From assembly GCF_001667885.1 (NCBI RefSeq), contig NZ_LZJW01000147.1, positions 62,001 to 126,000 on the forward strand: a DNA stretch of 64,000 nt, read 5' to 3'. This document shows positions 37,902-47,021 of this stretch, in pieces. Both the position numbers and the translations under genes were made by a program. How positions within the stretch are numbered: position 1 is the stretch's first letter; each line of letters starts with the position of its first letter. A model generated the notes under the pieces. That model saw only the letters and a program-made list of their open reading frames with translations, was not told the origin of the DNA and did not search any database. Source of the DNA: Mycobacterium scrofulaceum. GTDB taxonomy: Bacteria > Actinomycetota > Actinomycetes > Mycobacteriales > Mycobacteriaceae.

Positions 37902-39662
37902 CTAACGCGCTCCCCGCACCAAGCGGCCGGGTCGCGCCCCGGTGTCGACATCGTTGCGCCGGGTTACGGTCCCGCTGACGATCGTGGCGGCGTAACCGCT
38001 GGCCCCCTGCAGGATCCGGTTGCCGCCGGCGGGCAGGTCGAAGGCCATGGCCGCCGGGTGCAGTGTCAGGGCGTCGAGGTCGATGACGTTGATGTCGGCC
38101 TTCTTGCCCTTCTCGATGGTGCCCCGGTCGGTGAGGCCGAACAGGTGGGCGGTGTCGCGCGCCTGCTTGCGGATGACGTACTCCAGCGACAGCTTTTCAC
38201 CCCGGCGCCGGTCCCGCGCCCAATGCGTCAGCAGGAACGTGGGATACGAAGCGTCACAGATCATTCCGCAATGGGCTCCACCGTCGGAAAGCCCGAGTAC
38301 GCCGGCCGGGTGCAGCAGCATCTCCCGGATCGCGTCGCAGTTGCCGTCGGCGTAGTTGAACAGCGGCAGCATCAGCATGGCGGTCGCGTCCCGCTCGAGC
38401 ATGAGGTCGTAGAGCGTGGACAGCGGGTCCTCGCCGCGGGCTTCGGCGATGGCGGCGACCGTGCGGTCCGGGGTCGGCTCGTAATCGGGCGGATCGCCCA
38501 GCGCGTACAGCCGCTTGAGCGAATGTTGCACCAGGGCGAACATCCCGTCGAACAACAGCGTGGGGTCGGCGGGCAGGTCCTCGTCGGCCAGGATGGCCGC
38601 CTTCACCGCCGGGTCGGCCAGGCGCTGCGCGAGCTCCTCGCGGCTGCACTCGGCCGCGAGCCGGCGGTAGGTCGGCCGGTGGCTGAAGCCGTGATGACCC
38701 TGGAACCCGATCATCATGCCGAACGGGCGCGCCGCGACCTGTGGGTAGAGGCGGGCACCCTCGGCGTGCGCGTCCGCGGAGAGGTCGAGCATCTCGCGCC
38801 ACAGGTTGGGGTCCGCGTCCACCTGAATCAGCGCGAAGGACACCGGCCGGTCGATCTCACCGCTCAGCCGGCGCATCCAGTCCAGTTCCTTCTTGGGCGC
38901 GACGATGTCCTCACCGGCGGATCCTTGCGGCGCCAGCTCGAAAACGGCCTGACCGCCGGCGGCCATGGCCCGGCCGAGCCCGAACAGCTCGTCCTCGGCC
39001 GCGAAGGTGCCGGGCACGGGTTCGCCGTCCATGGCGCGGTGCCCCATCGTCCGCGACGTGGAGAATCCCAGCGCGCCCGCCTCGATCGCCTCCCGCACCA
39101 GCCGGCCCATCGCCTCGATGTCCTCGGGTGTCGCCGGTTCGTTGCGCGCCCCGCGCTCACCCATCGCGTACGCGCGGATGGCACCGTGGGCGACCTGGCT
39201 GCCCACATCGACGGAGAATTTCTGCTTGCCGATCGCGTCGAGGTATTCGGGATAGGTTTCCCAGCCCCAGGTGATGCCCTCGGTGAGCGCGGTGCCGGGA
39301 ATGTCCTCGACGCCCTCCATCAGCTCGATCAACCACTGCTCGGTGCCGGGACGCACCGGGGCGAAGCCCACACCGCAGTTGCCGGTCACGATCGTGGTGA
39401 CGCCGTGACCGCTGGACGGCTCGAGCAGGCCGTCCCAGCTCACCTGGCCGTCGTAGTGGGTGTGGATGTCGACGAAGCCGGGCGCCACCACATGCCCTGT
39501 CGCGTCGATGGTCTCGGCGGCCTCGCCGCCCAGCGCGGGGTCTCCGTCGCCACGTCGGACGACGTCGACGATCTTGCCGTCCTTGATGCCGATGTCGGCT
39601 CGATAGCGCTCCGCGCCGGTGCCGTCGACGACGGTGCCACCAACAATCTTGAGGTCGAACAT
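37902..39662 (-). CDS. N-acyl-D-amino-acid deacylase-type amidohydrolase
   Basis: 586-residue amidohydrolase of the D-aminoacylase/dihydroorotase group. The metal-binding [11 protein letters not shown] is near residue 65, and later ligands lie in the DGGAHCGMI region. The N-terminal [20 protein letters not shown] is the usual beta-sandwich start. Such mycobacterial proteins often act on unknown amides, so the name is a family label. It is the first gene of a likely two-gene operon with the Rieske oxygenase; a perfect palindrome lies 50 bp upstream of its start. Confidence 0.87.
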   Translation of the reverse strand: MFDLKIVGGTVVDGTGAERYRADIGIKDGKIVDVVRRGDGDPALGGEAAETIDATGHVVAPGFVDIHTHYDGQVSWDGLLEPSSGHGVTTIVTGNCGVGFAPVRPGTEQWLIELMEGVEDIPGTALTEGITWGWETYPEYLDAIGKQKFSVDVGSQVAHGAIRAYAMGERGARNEPATPEDIEAMGRLVREAIEAGALGFSTSRTMGHRAMDGEPVPGTFAAEDELFGLGRAMAAGGQAVFELAPQGSAGEDIVAPKKELDWMRRLSGEIDRPVSFALIQVDADPNLWREMLDLSADAHAEGARLYPQVAARPFGMMIGFQGHHGFSHRPTYRRLAAECSREELAQRLADPAVKAAILADEDLPADPTLLFDGMFALVQHSLKRLYALGDPPDYEPTPDRTVAAIAEARGEDPLSTLYDLMLERDATAMLMLPLFNYADGNCDAIREMLLHPAGVLGLSDGGAHCGMICDASYPTFLLTHWARDRRRGEKLSLEYVIRKQARDTAHLFGLTDRGTIEKGKKADINVIDLDALTLHPAAMAFDLPAGGNRILQGASGYAATIVSGTVTRRNDVDTGARPGRLVRGAR

Positions 39663-39711
39663 GAGACTCTCCTTGCCGCCATGGGCCGAAGGCGCGACCA
39701 GACCCGCAGCA

Positions 39712-39734
39712 TTACGCTACGGCAAGTAGCGTAA
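39712..39734. promoter_or_regulatory. Candidate operator of the amidohydrolase-oxygenase operon
   Basis: Perfect inverted repeat, TTACGCTAC and GTAGCGTAA around GGCAA, 50 bases before the amidohydrolase start. Size and symmetry are those of a TetR- or GntR-type dimer site. No regulator gene is adjacent except the XRE gene farther upstream. Confidence 0.6.
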
Positions 39735-40009
39735 CTCGTGTGTCGGTATAGCAACAGGGTCTTGCGAGAATGTTCGACGATGGTCGTCAGCCTTAGGGCC
39801 AGATGCTGGCCATCGGGGTGCGTCGCGGCTGCTCCATCTTTGCGATGGTGTTGTCATGCACGTCAGAGAGCGCCGCACCCGGTGAGTCGTCGTCGCCGTC
39901 GGACACGGCCGCTCGTCGCCTAGCGGCCGTCGAGCTGTGCGAGCCGCGACGAGTTGCTCGAAGATCACCCGGCCGCCGGGACGATCGGCGACCGCAGGAA
40001 AGACAGGCG
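39735..40009. other. Intergenic stretch without a gene
   Basis: Together with the palindrome this forms a 347-base gap between the amidohydrolase start and the end of the XRE gene. Short open frames on both strands have no ribosome site, no conserved look and no match I know. Confidence 0.5.
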
Positions 40010-40855
40010 TCATACCGCAGTGCGTTGGGTGCCGAGTACCCGAAGCAGTTCGAGGGCCTGCGCGGCGCTGCTGCCCGGCTCAGCCGAGTGGACGATGAGT
40101 TTCTGACCGACTTCGGGCAGATGGAACATCTCGCAGTCCAACTCGATCTCGCCGACTTCTTGGTGGACGAACACTTTGGTCAGTGAGCGGCGTACGGACA
40201 CCTCGTGCTCGTCCCACAGTCGGGCGAATTCAGCGCTGCCAGCTTGCAGCCGGCGGACCAGCTCCGCGCCGCGCGGGTCGGCGGGATGGGTTGCTACGGC
40301 TGCCCGCAAGTTGGCGACGTGGCCGCGGGCCGTCGCCGCGTGATCGGCTTCCCGAAATGGTTTGTGGCCGAACGGCTCCCCGCAGAAGAAAAGCAAATTC
40401 ACGTTGCGATCGGCGTCGGTCAACGCGCTGAAGTCAGTGCCCACCAACGCGACGGCGGTGGGGGTCCACGCCAGTATGAACCCGAGGTCGTCGACGACGG
40501 TCGCAGGCAGGTCGCTGAGACGGTCCAGCAACCGCAGCACACCGGGTCGTACATGGTCGGAGCTACGGCCCAGTCGCGGCGCCTCCTCCCCGACCAGATG
40601 GAACAGGTGGTCCCGCTCGTCGTCGGACAACCGCAGCGCGCGGGCCAGTGCAGCGAGCAATTGGCGGGACGGGCGCGGCCCGCGGGCCTGCTCCAACCGC
40701 GTGTAGTAGTCGCACGACATGCCGGCGAGAGCGGCGACCTCCTCACGTCGCAGGCCCGGGGTACGACGACGCCGACCGGCCGGCAGGCCGACCGCCTCGG
40801 GCTGCAGTGCGGACCGCCGGCGCCGCAGGAAGTCGGCCAGGTTCGCAGCGTCCAT
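40010..40855 (-). CDS. XRE-family transcriptional regulator (MmyB-like ligand domain)
   Basis: 281-residue regulator. The N-terminal helix-turn-helix spans about residues 8-75 (RTPGLRREEVAALAGMSCDY and RPSRQLLAALARALRLSDDE). The rest is an MmyB-like domain seen in Streptomyces regulators that bind fatty acid-like ligands (ILAWTPTAVALVG, NLLFFCGEPFGHK). It is divergent from a reductase gene, with an inverted repeat between them, so it probably controls that gene and itself. Confidence 0.9.
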   Translation of the reverse strand: MDAANLADFLRRRRSALQPEAVGLPAGRRRRTPGLRREEVAALAGMSCDYYTRLEQARGPRPSRQLLAALARALRLSDDERDHLFHLVGEEAPRLGRSSDHVRPGVLRLLDRLSDLPATVVDDLGFILAWTPTAVALVGTDFSALTDADRNVNLLFFCGEPFGHKPFREADHAATARGHVANLRAAVATHPADPRGAELVRRLQAGSAEFARLWDEHEVSVRRSLTKVFVHQEVGEIELDCEMFHLPEVGQKLIVHSAEPGSSAAQALELLRVLGTQRTAV

Positions 40856-40890
40856 CGCTCCATCCTGGCCTCGATCCTGCGGCTCAGCGA

Positions 40891-40905
40891 GGGATCGGCG
40901 ATCCC
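40891..40905. promoter_or_regulatory. Inverted repeat between the XRE gene and the reductase gene
   Basis: GGGATC and GATCCC flank GGC, 36 bases from the regulator start and 53 from the reductase start. Its place in a divergent control region makes it a candidate operator. Confidence 0.45.
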
Positions 40906-40957
40906 AGGCTCAGCAGGTCTCTGCCACCGGTGATCAATCGATCGCAAAGTCGTAGCC

Positions 40958-41818
40958 ATGACGACGTTGATCACCGGCGCAACCGGCAAAGTAGGTAGTC
41001 GATTCGCCCGGCGGATGCTCGCTGCCGGCGAGCCCGTCCGGCTGCTCGTACGCAGTGAAGACAGCGCGGTCCCACGGGGCGCCGACATCGCCGTCGCCGA
41101 TCTGCGCGACGAGGCATCCGTCCGCGACTCGCTTCATCGAGTCACCGCAATCGTCCACATCGCCAGCTCCTTTCGGACGTTCTCGTCCGAGGAACTGGCG
41201 GAGACGGACGTCGCGGGCTCCGACGGACTGGCCAAAGCAGCGCTCGATGCGGGCATCGCTAGATTCGTCTATACCAGCACCAATCAGGTGTATGACGGCT
41301 GCGACTATGGCCGGCCGGCGACCGAGGATGACCCGGTGGGCACCGACCTGCACCTCTATCCTGCCGCCAAGGTCGAGGTCGAGAATCGGCTTCGTGTGCT
41401 CCACCGTCAGCGCGGCTTGGACCTGCGGATCGTTCGGCTGCCGTTCGTCTACGGTGACGGCGACCCGCACGTCGCCGACGCCGCCGCGATGCTCGCGGAC
41501 CGGCCGTTGCACCAACGGCTGCCTACCGCTCACCACGCCGACGTGGGCCAGGCTCTGCTGCGAGCCCTCCGCGCGGAAGGCGTCGGCGGTAGGACCTACA
41601 ACCTGTCCGATGACGCTCCCATGACCCTCTACGAGATCTACGAACTGCACAGCCTTCGGCTACCCGAGCAGGCGGAAAGCACGGACCAAACGGCTTCACC
41701 CTTCGCAGACCCATCGCCATGGCAGCACGCTGTGAGCACGGCCCGGATCCGCCGTGAGCTTGGCTTCCGCCCCCTGTATCCGACAGTTACCAGCGCCGCG
41801 GAGGCTGGCGCGCTCTGA
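40958..41818 (+). CDS. NAD(P)-dependent epimerase/dehydratase (extended SDR)
   Basis: 286-residue oxidoreductase. The Rossmann motif TGATGKVG is at residues 7-14 and the catalytic YPAAK matches YxxxK near residue 141. The order (VAGSDGLAKAALDAGIARFVYTST) is that of NAD-epimerase/dehydratases. The substrate is unknown. It faces the XRE gene divergently, an arrangement common for inducible reductases. Confidence 0.87.
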   Translation: MTTLITGATGKVGSRFARRMLAAGEPVRLLVRSEDSAVPRGADIAVADLRDEASVRDSLHRVTAIVHIASSFRTFSSEELAETDVAGSDGLAKAALDAGIARFVYTSTNQVYDGCDYGRPATEDDPVGTDLHLYPAAKVEVENRLRVLHRQRGLDLRIVRLPFVYGDGDPHVADAAAMLADRPLHQRLPTAHHADVGQALLRALRAEGVGGRTYNLSDDAPMTLYEIYELHSLRLPEQAESTDQTASPFADPSPWQHAVSTARIRRELGFRPLYPTVTSAAEAGAL

Positions 41819-41869
41819 CCCAATTTCCGCGAAATGTGATGTCCCTGGGGAAAGCGGCGGAATCGAATA

Positions 41870-41884
41870 TGCCGGTTACCGGCA
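41870..41884. terminator. Possible bidirectional terminator
   Basis: TGCCGG and CCGGCA flank TTA and are followed by AAA, between the convergent reductase and phosphotransferase genes. The three-base loop is short, so an operator is an alternative. Confidence 0.4.
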
Positions 41885-41953
41885 AATCACTACGCATTCT
41901 CTAATGTATTGTCTCGCAGCTGGTTTCGGCGATTAGGCAATCAAGGAAGATGG

Positions 41954-43090
41954 CTACAGAGACATCCGCAGCGCCGCGACGGTCTCCAGATCGTCGAGAG
42001 CGGCGACACCCCGCCGCAGCCCTTCCATGGCGATGTCTTCGACTTGCATGCCGCCCATTCCGGCCGTGATCAGGGGGGCCACGTAGGCGTACAGCGCCGC
42101 CTGGCGGAACCGCCGCCACAGGTCGTCGCGGTCCAGTTGGGGGCCGCCAGCGGCCGCGAGGGCACGGCGGTAGTCGTCGAGCAGCTCGCGCTGGGTAGCC
42201 CGGCGATCCTCGGGGGTGAGGCTGGTGACCAGCGTGTAGGCCAGTTCCCGCGAGGGGTGCCCCCGTCGCACCGCCTGCCAGTCCAGCAGTCCGGCCTTGC
42301 CGCCGTGGAAGTACATGTTCCCGGGGTGGGCGTCACCGTGCATGACGGTGTGCGGGGGAGTGTCGATGAGCGCGGCGACGGCACGGTAGTTGTCGGCGAT
42401 GAATCCGCCGGTTTCGACGGGGATGTCGGTGCGTTCGACCAGACGCTTGATCGAGGCGTGCATCAGTGAGCCGGTCAGCAGGGAGGTGACGTCGCCGGAC
42501 GGCGTGTAGAGCCAGCCCAGCGGTCCGCGTCCGTCGCGGGGGAGTCGGTCCCAGAAGGTGGCGTGCAGGTCCGCGAGCAGCTCGACGATCAGGCTGGCCT
42601 GGTCGGGCGACAGGGGGTGCAAGGTGTCGGGAAACTCGCACGACTCGATGGGGAGGTCTTCCAGCACCACGAGGTAGCGCCCGGTCCAGGAATCGAACGC
42701 CGCCCCGTAGGAGTACGGGGCGCCGACGATCTGCGGGGCGAGTTGACGGTAGAAACGCACCTCGGTGTGGCCGAGTCGGCCCAGCTCACCCATCAACCGG
42801 GTCGCCGCGGTCTGCGCCGCGAGTTTGACGAACACCGAGTCGGGCACGTCCTTCCCGGTCAGCACCAGCCGTGCCCGCGCGGACGTCCCCGCGTCGCTGC
42901 CCAGGACACGGACCGATCGCACGGTGGTCCCCATCACCCTGGACAGCACCGCCGCGTCGATGTCCTGCACCCGGCGGGGCAGCCCGAAGCGGCTACCCAC
43001 CACCGAGTCGGCGGCCACGCGGCCCATGCCGCGACCGAGGTGGGCGGTCAGGCCGGCAACCGAAAGCGCCTGCGTCAGGGGGTTGTTCAT
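41954..43090 (-). CDS. Aminoglycoside phosphotransferase-fold kinase
   Basis: 378-residue kinase-like protein. The catalytic motif VMHGDAHPGNMYFHGG is near residue 250 and the metal-binding DWQ follows 9 residues on. The family includes choline, fructosamine and aminoglycoside kinases; a mycobacterial role in detoxification or lipid metabolism is possible. The start at ATG 43090 is preferred over a longer form whose first ten residues look non-coding. It lies downstream of a TetR gene with a palindrome between, so it may be the regulated gene. Confidence 0.82.
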   Translation of the reverse strand: MNNPLTQALSVAGLTAHLGRGMGRVAADSVVGSRFGLPRRVQDIDAAVLSRVMGTTVRSVRVLGSDAGTSARARLVLTGKDVPDSVFVKLAAQTAATRLMGELGRLGHTEVRFYRQLAPQIVGAPYSYGAAFDSWTGRYLVVLEDLPIESCEFPDTLHPLSPDQASLIVELLADLHATFWDRLPRDGRGPLGWLYTPSGDVTSLLTGSLMHASIKRLVERTDIPVETGGFIADNYRAVAALIDTPPHTVMHGDAHPGNMYFHGGKAGLLDWQAVRRGHPSRELAYTLVTSLTPEDRRATQRELLDDYRRALAAAGGPQLDRDDLWRRFRQAALYAYVAPLITAGMGGMQVEDIAMEGLRRGVAALDDLETVAALRMSL

Positions 43091-43186
43091 CGACTTCGTT
43101 TCTCGGTGCGGACGTGTCACCCGCGCCGCGAGCCGTGGGGACGTCGCGGCACGGGGTCAGACAAAAATACTCGAACGTCCCGACAT

Positions 43187-43210
43187 CAGACAATAGTTAG
43201 TTATTGTCTG
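43187..43210. promoter_or_regulatory. TetR-type palindrome across the tetR stop codon
   Basis: Perfect arms CAGACAATA and TATTGTCTG with a six-base centre. The right arm overlaps the last codons and stop of tetR. A related half-site, CAGACAAAAATA, lies 29 bases away, toward the phosphotransferase gene. The place and size suggest that the TetR protein represses the downstream gene from here. Confidence 0.6.
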
Positions 43211-43821
43211 ATCTGTGGTACCAGGGCTCGCACCACGAACTGCTCGACGAACTGGCGTTTGTCGGCCGCCGTGCGGTACCGCCACGAGGGCGCCAGCAGA
43301 AACAGCGTCGTGGCGTGCAGCCACTGCACCACCGACCGCGGATCGAGGTCGGCGTGCAGCCGGCCCGCGGCCTTCCACGCATCCAGCAGCGGTTGGTAAT
43401 GCCGCAACAGCGTCTCCACGATGGGCTCCGACCCCTTCTCGAGGGCCGTCGCCACGGCGGTGCTCTCGGCGGCGAACAGCGCCTCGTTCAGCGGGTCGCC
43501 TTCGACCGATTCGACGCGGGCCAACACCATCTCGGGCACCGATCGCACCGGGTCGTCCGGAGCGGCCAGCGAGCGCACCAACTCGCCGAGCGCGTGGTCG
43601 ACCCGCTTCAGGATCAGGCCCAGTAGGACGTCGTCGCGTCCGGGGAAGTACCGGTACACCGTGGACCGCGACACCCCCGCCTCGTCGGCGACCTCGCCCA
43701 TCCGGAACTGCGTGTTGCCGCGGTGCACGATGCAGCGGCCGGCGGCGTCCAGAATGCGCCTGCGGGCCTCCTCGTCATCGAGGATCGCGCGATCGTCGCC
43801 CCACCGGCGGCTGGGTTCCAT
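43201..43821 (-). CDS. TetR-family regulator
   Basis: 206-residue regulator with an N-terminal TetR domain: ILDAAGRCIVHRG, then helix-turn-helix GEVADEAGVSRSTVYRYFPG around residues 42-62. The C-terminal half is the ligand and dimer domain. It is divergent from the 43900 gene (78-bp gap) and 110 bp upstream of the phosphotransferase gene on the same strand, so it may control both sides. Confidence 0.92.
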   Translation of the reverse strand: MEPSRRWGDDRAILDDEEARRRILDAAGRCIVHRGNTQFRMGEVADEAGVSRSTVYRYFPGRDDVLLGLILKRVDHALGELVRSLAAPDDPVRSVPEMVLARVESVEGDPLNEALFAAESTAVATALEKGSEPIVETLLRHYQPLLDAWKAAGRLHADLDPRSVVQWLHATTLFLLAPSWRYRTAADKRQFVEQFVVRALVPQIRQ

Positions 43822-43899
43822 GGCGCAGATGTTACGGGATCCGTCGCGCAGAACTACGAATTGCGTTGCGAATCAAGCAGATCGCCCGAGAGGATAACC

Positions 43900-45030
43900 A
43901 TGGCGTACTCCGCCGCCGACGAGTCGTTCACGCACCAGCTTCCGACCACGTTCGACGCTGTGCACGACAACGACCCGACCTGGTCTGATCGTTGCTATTT
44001 CTTCGCGGCGTCGCCCGACGGCGCCATGTTGTTGGCAAGTGGTTACGGCAACAATCCGAACACCGCCAGCGGATTGGGCTATGTCAAGGTGAGCCTTGCC
44101 GACGGCCGGCACTGGGATCTGTTATCGGGGCGACCGGTCGCCGGCGGCGACCGGGCCGACCTGAGTGCGGGGCCGATGCGCTGGACTTGCGTTGAGCCAC
44201 TGAAGAAGTGGCGACTAGACGTCGAACCCAATGGCTCGGGAATCGAGTGGGAGCTTTATTACGAACCCAGCGCGCCGATGTGGGAGTTGCTGCCCATGAA
44301 GGTGACCGGCGACGACGGCCGGGTGCTCGCCGACATGTATCACATGAAGGAACCGGGCCGGTGGAGCGGTTGGGTGTCGATCGACGGCGAGCGGATCAGT
44401 GTCGACGGGTTTCACGGCGGTCGCGATCGCACCTTCGGCGTGCGCGTGTCCGACAAGATCGACTTCTGGCTCTGGCTCGACGCGGGCTTCGACGACCATG
44501 CGATCGAGGCCTGGGTCATCGAAACAGCGGATGGCGCAGTGCAATACGTCGACGGCGGCATCACGTATGCGGACGGAACACTTTCCAAGCGGTTCGTCAA
44601 GATCGAACACGACGTCGAGTTCGACGGCGAGCGCAAGCGGCCCGCCCGCGCGGTGCTGGTCTTCACCGACGAGGACGGCACGGCCCATCGGGTCACCGCC
44701 GACTCGCCGCACCAACACGTCAACGCCTATTACGGGCTGCCGATGGCGCACTGCCAGTACGAGGATCTGGGCGACGGCGCGTACTTCATCCATTTCCGTT
44801 GGGACAGCGGCAATCCCGACCAGCTCACGGAGACGGAGGGCAAGTCGATGGCGCTCGACCAGCTGATGCGATTCGAACGGGACGGCCACACCGGTTGGGG
44901 CATCTTCGAATTGCTGCTCGGCGGGGCAGGCTATCGCCGCTACCCGAACTGGACGGCGATGGACATGTCGGCATTCACCCAGGACAAAACCCCGGTCGAG
45001 CGACTGCCGGCCGAAGGGGCTCGGCAGTGA
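43900..45030 (+). CDS. Hypothetical beta-rich protein in a TetR-linked operon
   Basis: 376-residue protein with many Trp, Asp and Gly residues and predicted beta strands, no signal peptide and no membrane helix. It resembles proteins annotated DUF7064/DUF7065 or CrtC-like in mycobacteria, a lipocalin-like group with no settled function. ATG 43900 follows GAGAGGA. The next gene, a kinase-fold protein, overlaps its stop (GTGA). Association with phosphotransferases in similar operons suggests a shared small-molecule substrate, which is inference. Confidence 0.72.
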   Translation: MAYSAADESFTHQLPTTFDAVHDNDPTWSDRCYFFAASPDGAMLLASGYGNNPNTASGLGYVKVSLADGRHWDLLSGRPVAGGDRADLSAGPMRWTCVEPLKKWRLDVEPNGSGIEWELYYEPSAPMWELLPMKVTGDDGRVLADMYHMKEPGRWSGWVSIDGERISVDGFHGGRDRTFGVRVSDKIDFWLWLDAGFDDHAIEAWVIETADGAVQYVDGGITYADGTLSKRFVKIEHDVEFDGERKRPARAVLVFTDEDGTAHRVTADSPHQHVNAYYGLPMAHCQYEDLGDGAYFIHFRWDSGNPDQLTETEGKSMALDQLMRFERDGHTGWGIFELLLGGAGYRRYPNWTAMDMSAFTQDKTPVERLPAEGARQ

Positions 45031-46109
45031 CCGCGGGCGCCGCCTTCGAGGACCGCCTAACGGCGTGGCTCCGCACCCAACTGCCCGACTGCGACGACGT
45101 CCGCGTCGAGGGCCTCGACCGGGTGAGTTTCGGGCATTCGGCGGAAATGCTGATGCTGACCGTGGTCACCGAGCGCGATGGTCGGCAGGCGCACCGAGAC
45201 GTGGTGCTGCGGCTGCGGCCCAGGCCGCCCGCGCTGCTGGAGCCCTACGACCTCCCGCGCCAATTCCGCATCCTGCGGGCCCTGCAGGACACCGCGGTCC
45301 GGGTGCCACCGGCGCTGTGGCTGGAAGAGACCGGCGAGGTGTTGGGCCGGCCGTTTCTGGTGATGGAACGGGTCGCTGGTGACGTCTACGAGATGCAGGC
45401 GCCCGAGGTCGCGGACGCGACGGTGGTGCGGATGTGTCAAAGCCTGGTCGAGCAACTCGCGGCGATCCATTCCGTCGACCTCGCCGCGACCGGCCTTGAT
45501 GAGCTCGATGACGGCGCCGGCCACCTCGACCGCGAACTCGACCACTGGGCCGCGGAGATGGACCGCGTCAAACGCGGTTCGCTGCCCGCCCTCGAACGGC
45601 TCTATCGGGGGCTGCGGGAGAGAAAGCCGGCGCCATGCCCGACGGTCACCCTGGTGCACGGCGACGCCAAACCGGGCAACTTCGCCTTCACCGACGGGGA
45701 GGTGAGCGCGGTGTTCGACTGGGAGATGACCACGGTCGGCGATCCCCTGACCGACATCGGCTGGCTCGAGATGCTGTGGGCGCAACCCGTCGGAATCACC
45801 AGCCATCCCGCCGCGCTCCCGATCGACGCCCTGCTCGCCCACTACGAGCGGACCAGCGGCATCAACCTGCAGCACCGCGGGTGGTACCGCGCCTTCAACG
45901 CATACAAGATGGCCGTCATCTGCCTCATCGGGGCGATGCTCGTCGAGGATGGGCACAGCGACGATCAGAAGTTAGTCCTGGCCGCGTACGGCACCTCGCT
46001 GCTGACCAGAGCCGGTCTCGCCGAGCTCGGTATCGACGAACCCCTCGACGAGGGTCCGGTCTTGCCGCGCGAGGACCGCATTCAGGAGGTGCTGTCGCAC
46101 GCCCCGTAG
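45027..46109 (+). CDS. Phosphotransferase of the ACAD10/FadE36 kinase-like group
   Basis: 360-residue aminoglycoside-phosphotransferase-fold protein. VHGDAKPGNFAF near residue 210 and VFDWEMTTVGDP about 20 residues on are the catalytic and metal motifs. It resembles the kinase part of ACAD10-like proteins, which act on hydroxylated fatty acids. It starts at GTG 45027, overlapping the preceding stop. The second such fold in 5 kb, it and the gene at 41954 share the same TetR neighbour. Confidence 0.85.
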   Translation: MTAGAAFEDRLTAWLRTQLPDCDDVRVEGLDRVSFGHSAEMLMLTVVTERDGRQAHRDVVLRLRPRPPALLEPYDLPRQFRILRALQDTAVRVPPALWLEETGEVLGRPFLVMERVAGDVYEMQAPEVADATVVRMCQSLVEQLAAIHSVDLAATGLDELDDGAGHLDRELDHWAAEMDRVKRGSLPALERLYRGLRERKPAPCPTVTLVHGDAKPGNFAFTDGEVSAVFDWEMTTVGDPLTDIGWLEMLWAQPVGITSHPAALPIDALLAHYERTSGINLQHRGWYRAFNAYKMAVICLIGAMLVEDGHSDDQKLVLAAYGTSLLTRAGLAELGIDEPLDEGPVLPREDRIQEVLSHAP

Positions 46110-46613
46110 TTATTGCGGGTCGGGTCGTCCCGTCAGGGCGGTCCACGTCATCGTGACGCGCGTTCCGCGGGGCGTGCGGTCGATGGTCACTTGGTCCGCG
46201 AGGACCTCCATCAGCGGGATGCCGCGTCCCCGGAGCTGTTGCTGGTGTGGAGCCGGGACCTTCTGGCGCCATCGACCGCGATCGTCGACGGTCACTGCCA
46301 GCGTGTCGGCCCGGCGGTCATAGGCCGCGGTCACGTCGAGCGTTCCGCGGCGCGAGGCCTCGCAATAGGCGAATTCCGCGGCGTTGGCGATGGCTTCGTT
46401 CACCGCCAGCAGAACGTCGCTGAACCGGTCGGAACTCAGGGTGAAATGCGTCTCGAGCCAGGCACCGAACTCGGCTCGGGCCCGAGCCGCGCTGCGCGGG
46501 TCGGCCGCGAGGCGATTCCGCACGAAGCGGAACCGGTCGTCGGTGCGTGACACGTTATGCGACTGATCAGAGCGCCCCATCGTTTCCAGTTGTGCCCCCA
46601 TCTCGAGGTTCAC
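46110..46613 (-). CDS. RsbW-like anti-sigma kinase (HATPase_c_2)
   Basis: 167-residue protein with a GHKL ATPase fold of the RsbW/SpoIIAB kind. The N-box LLAVNEAIANAAEFAYC is near residue 70, the DDRGRW box near 112 and the GRGIPLMEVLAD box near 130. It would bind a sigma factor or phosphorylate its STAS partner. It overlaps the STAS gene start by 4 bp, so the two are coupled. Its partner sigma factor is not in the window; SigF is the known target of such proteins in mycobacteria. Confidence 0.87.
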   Translation of the reverse strand: MNLEMGAQLETMGRSDQSHNVSRTDDRFRFVRNRLAADPRSAARARAEFGAWLETHFTLSSDRFSDVLLAVNEAIANAAEFAYCEASRRGTLDVTAAYDRRADTLAVTVDDRGRWRQKVPAPHQQQLRGRGIPLMEVLADQVTIDRTPRGTRVTMTWTALTGRPDPQ

Positions 46614-46987
46614 CCACCAGCGATGCCGCTCAGCGCGTCGTCGAGCGAGCTGTAGAGCGAGAGCACGCTGTCGATCCCCATCAACTTGATCGGCCTGCTG
46701 GTCGCCGACCCGTTGGCGACGACCGCGAATTGGGTGGGCGGCTCGGTCTCTGCCTGCGCCGTCACCAGGACCGTCATTCCGGCGGACGCCAAGAAGTCCA
46801 CCTTCGACAGGTCGACGATCAGCGCGGCTGGTTTCGTCGCCAGCGCGGTCTGGATCGCCTCGGCCAGATGCGGCGAGCTGAGCATGTCCACCTCGCCGGA
46901 GACGGTAAGCACGACCGCCTGTTCTACCTGCTGTTTCCCCACTGAGAAAGCGGTCGGATCAATCGGATCACCGGTTAGTTCGCCCAT
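46610..46987 (-). CDS. STAS-domain anti-sigma factor antagonist
   Basis: 125-residue STAS protein. The site expected to be phosphorylated lies in DFLASAGMTVLVTA near residues 67-80, in the Ser of ASAG. It should release the sigma factor from the RsbW-like protein when not phosphorylated. It is the first gene of the pair (ATGA overlap at 46610-46613). A hairpin sits in its leader. Confidence 0.88.
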   Translation of the reverse strand: MGELTGDPIDPTAFSVGKQQVEQAVVLTVSGEVDMLSSPHLAEAIQTALATKPAALIVDLSKVDFLASAGMTVLVTAQAETEPPTQFAVVANGSATSRPIKLMGIDSVLSLYSSLDDALSGIAGG

Positions 46988-47005
46988 GGTCTATCACTCA
47001 CATTC

Positions 47006-47021
47006 GGTCCCGTGAGGGACC
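47006..47021. promoter_or_regulatory. Hairpin or operator in the STAS gene leader
   Basis: GGTCCC and GGGACC flank GTGA, 19 bases upstream of the STAS start codon. It could affect translation or be a protein site; no ribosome site is visible inside the stem. Confidence 0.4.

Noticed and set aside
36615-39734. Plus-strand open frame of 1039 codons across the Rieske and amidohydrolase genes
   Set aside because: It spans two genes with clear motifs on the other strand, and its translation is Gly/Arg/His-rich with no family features.
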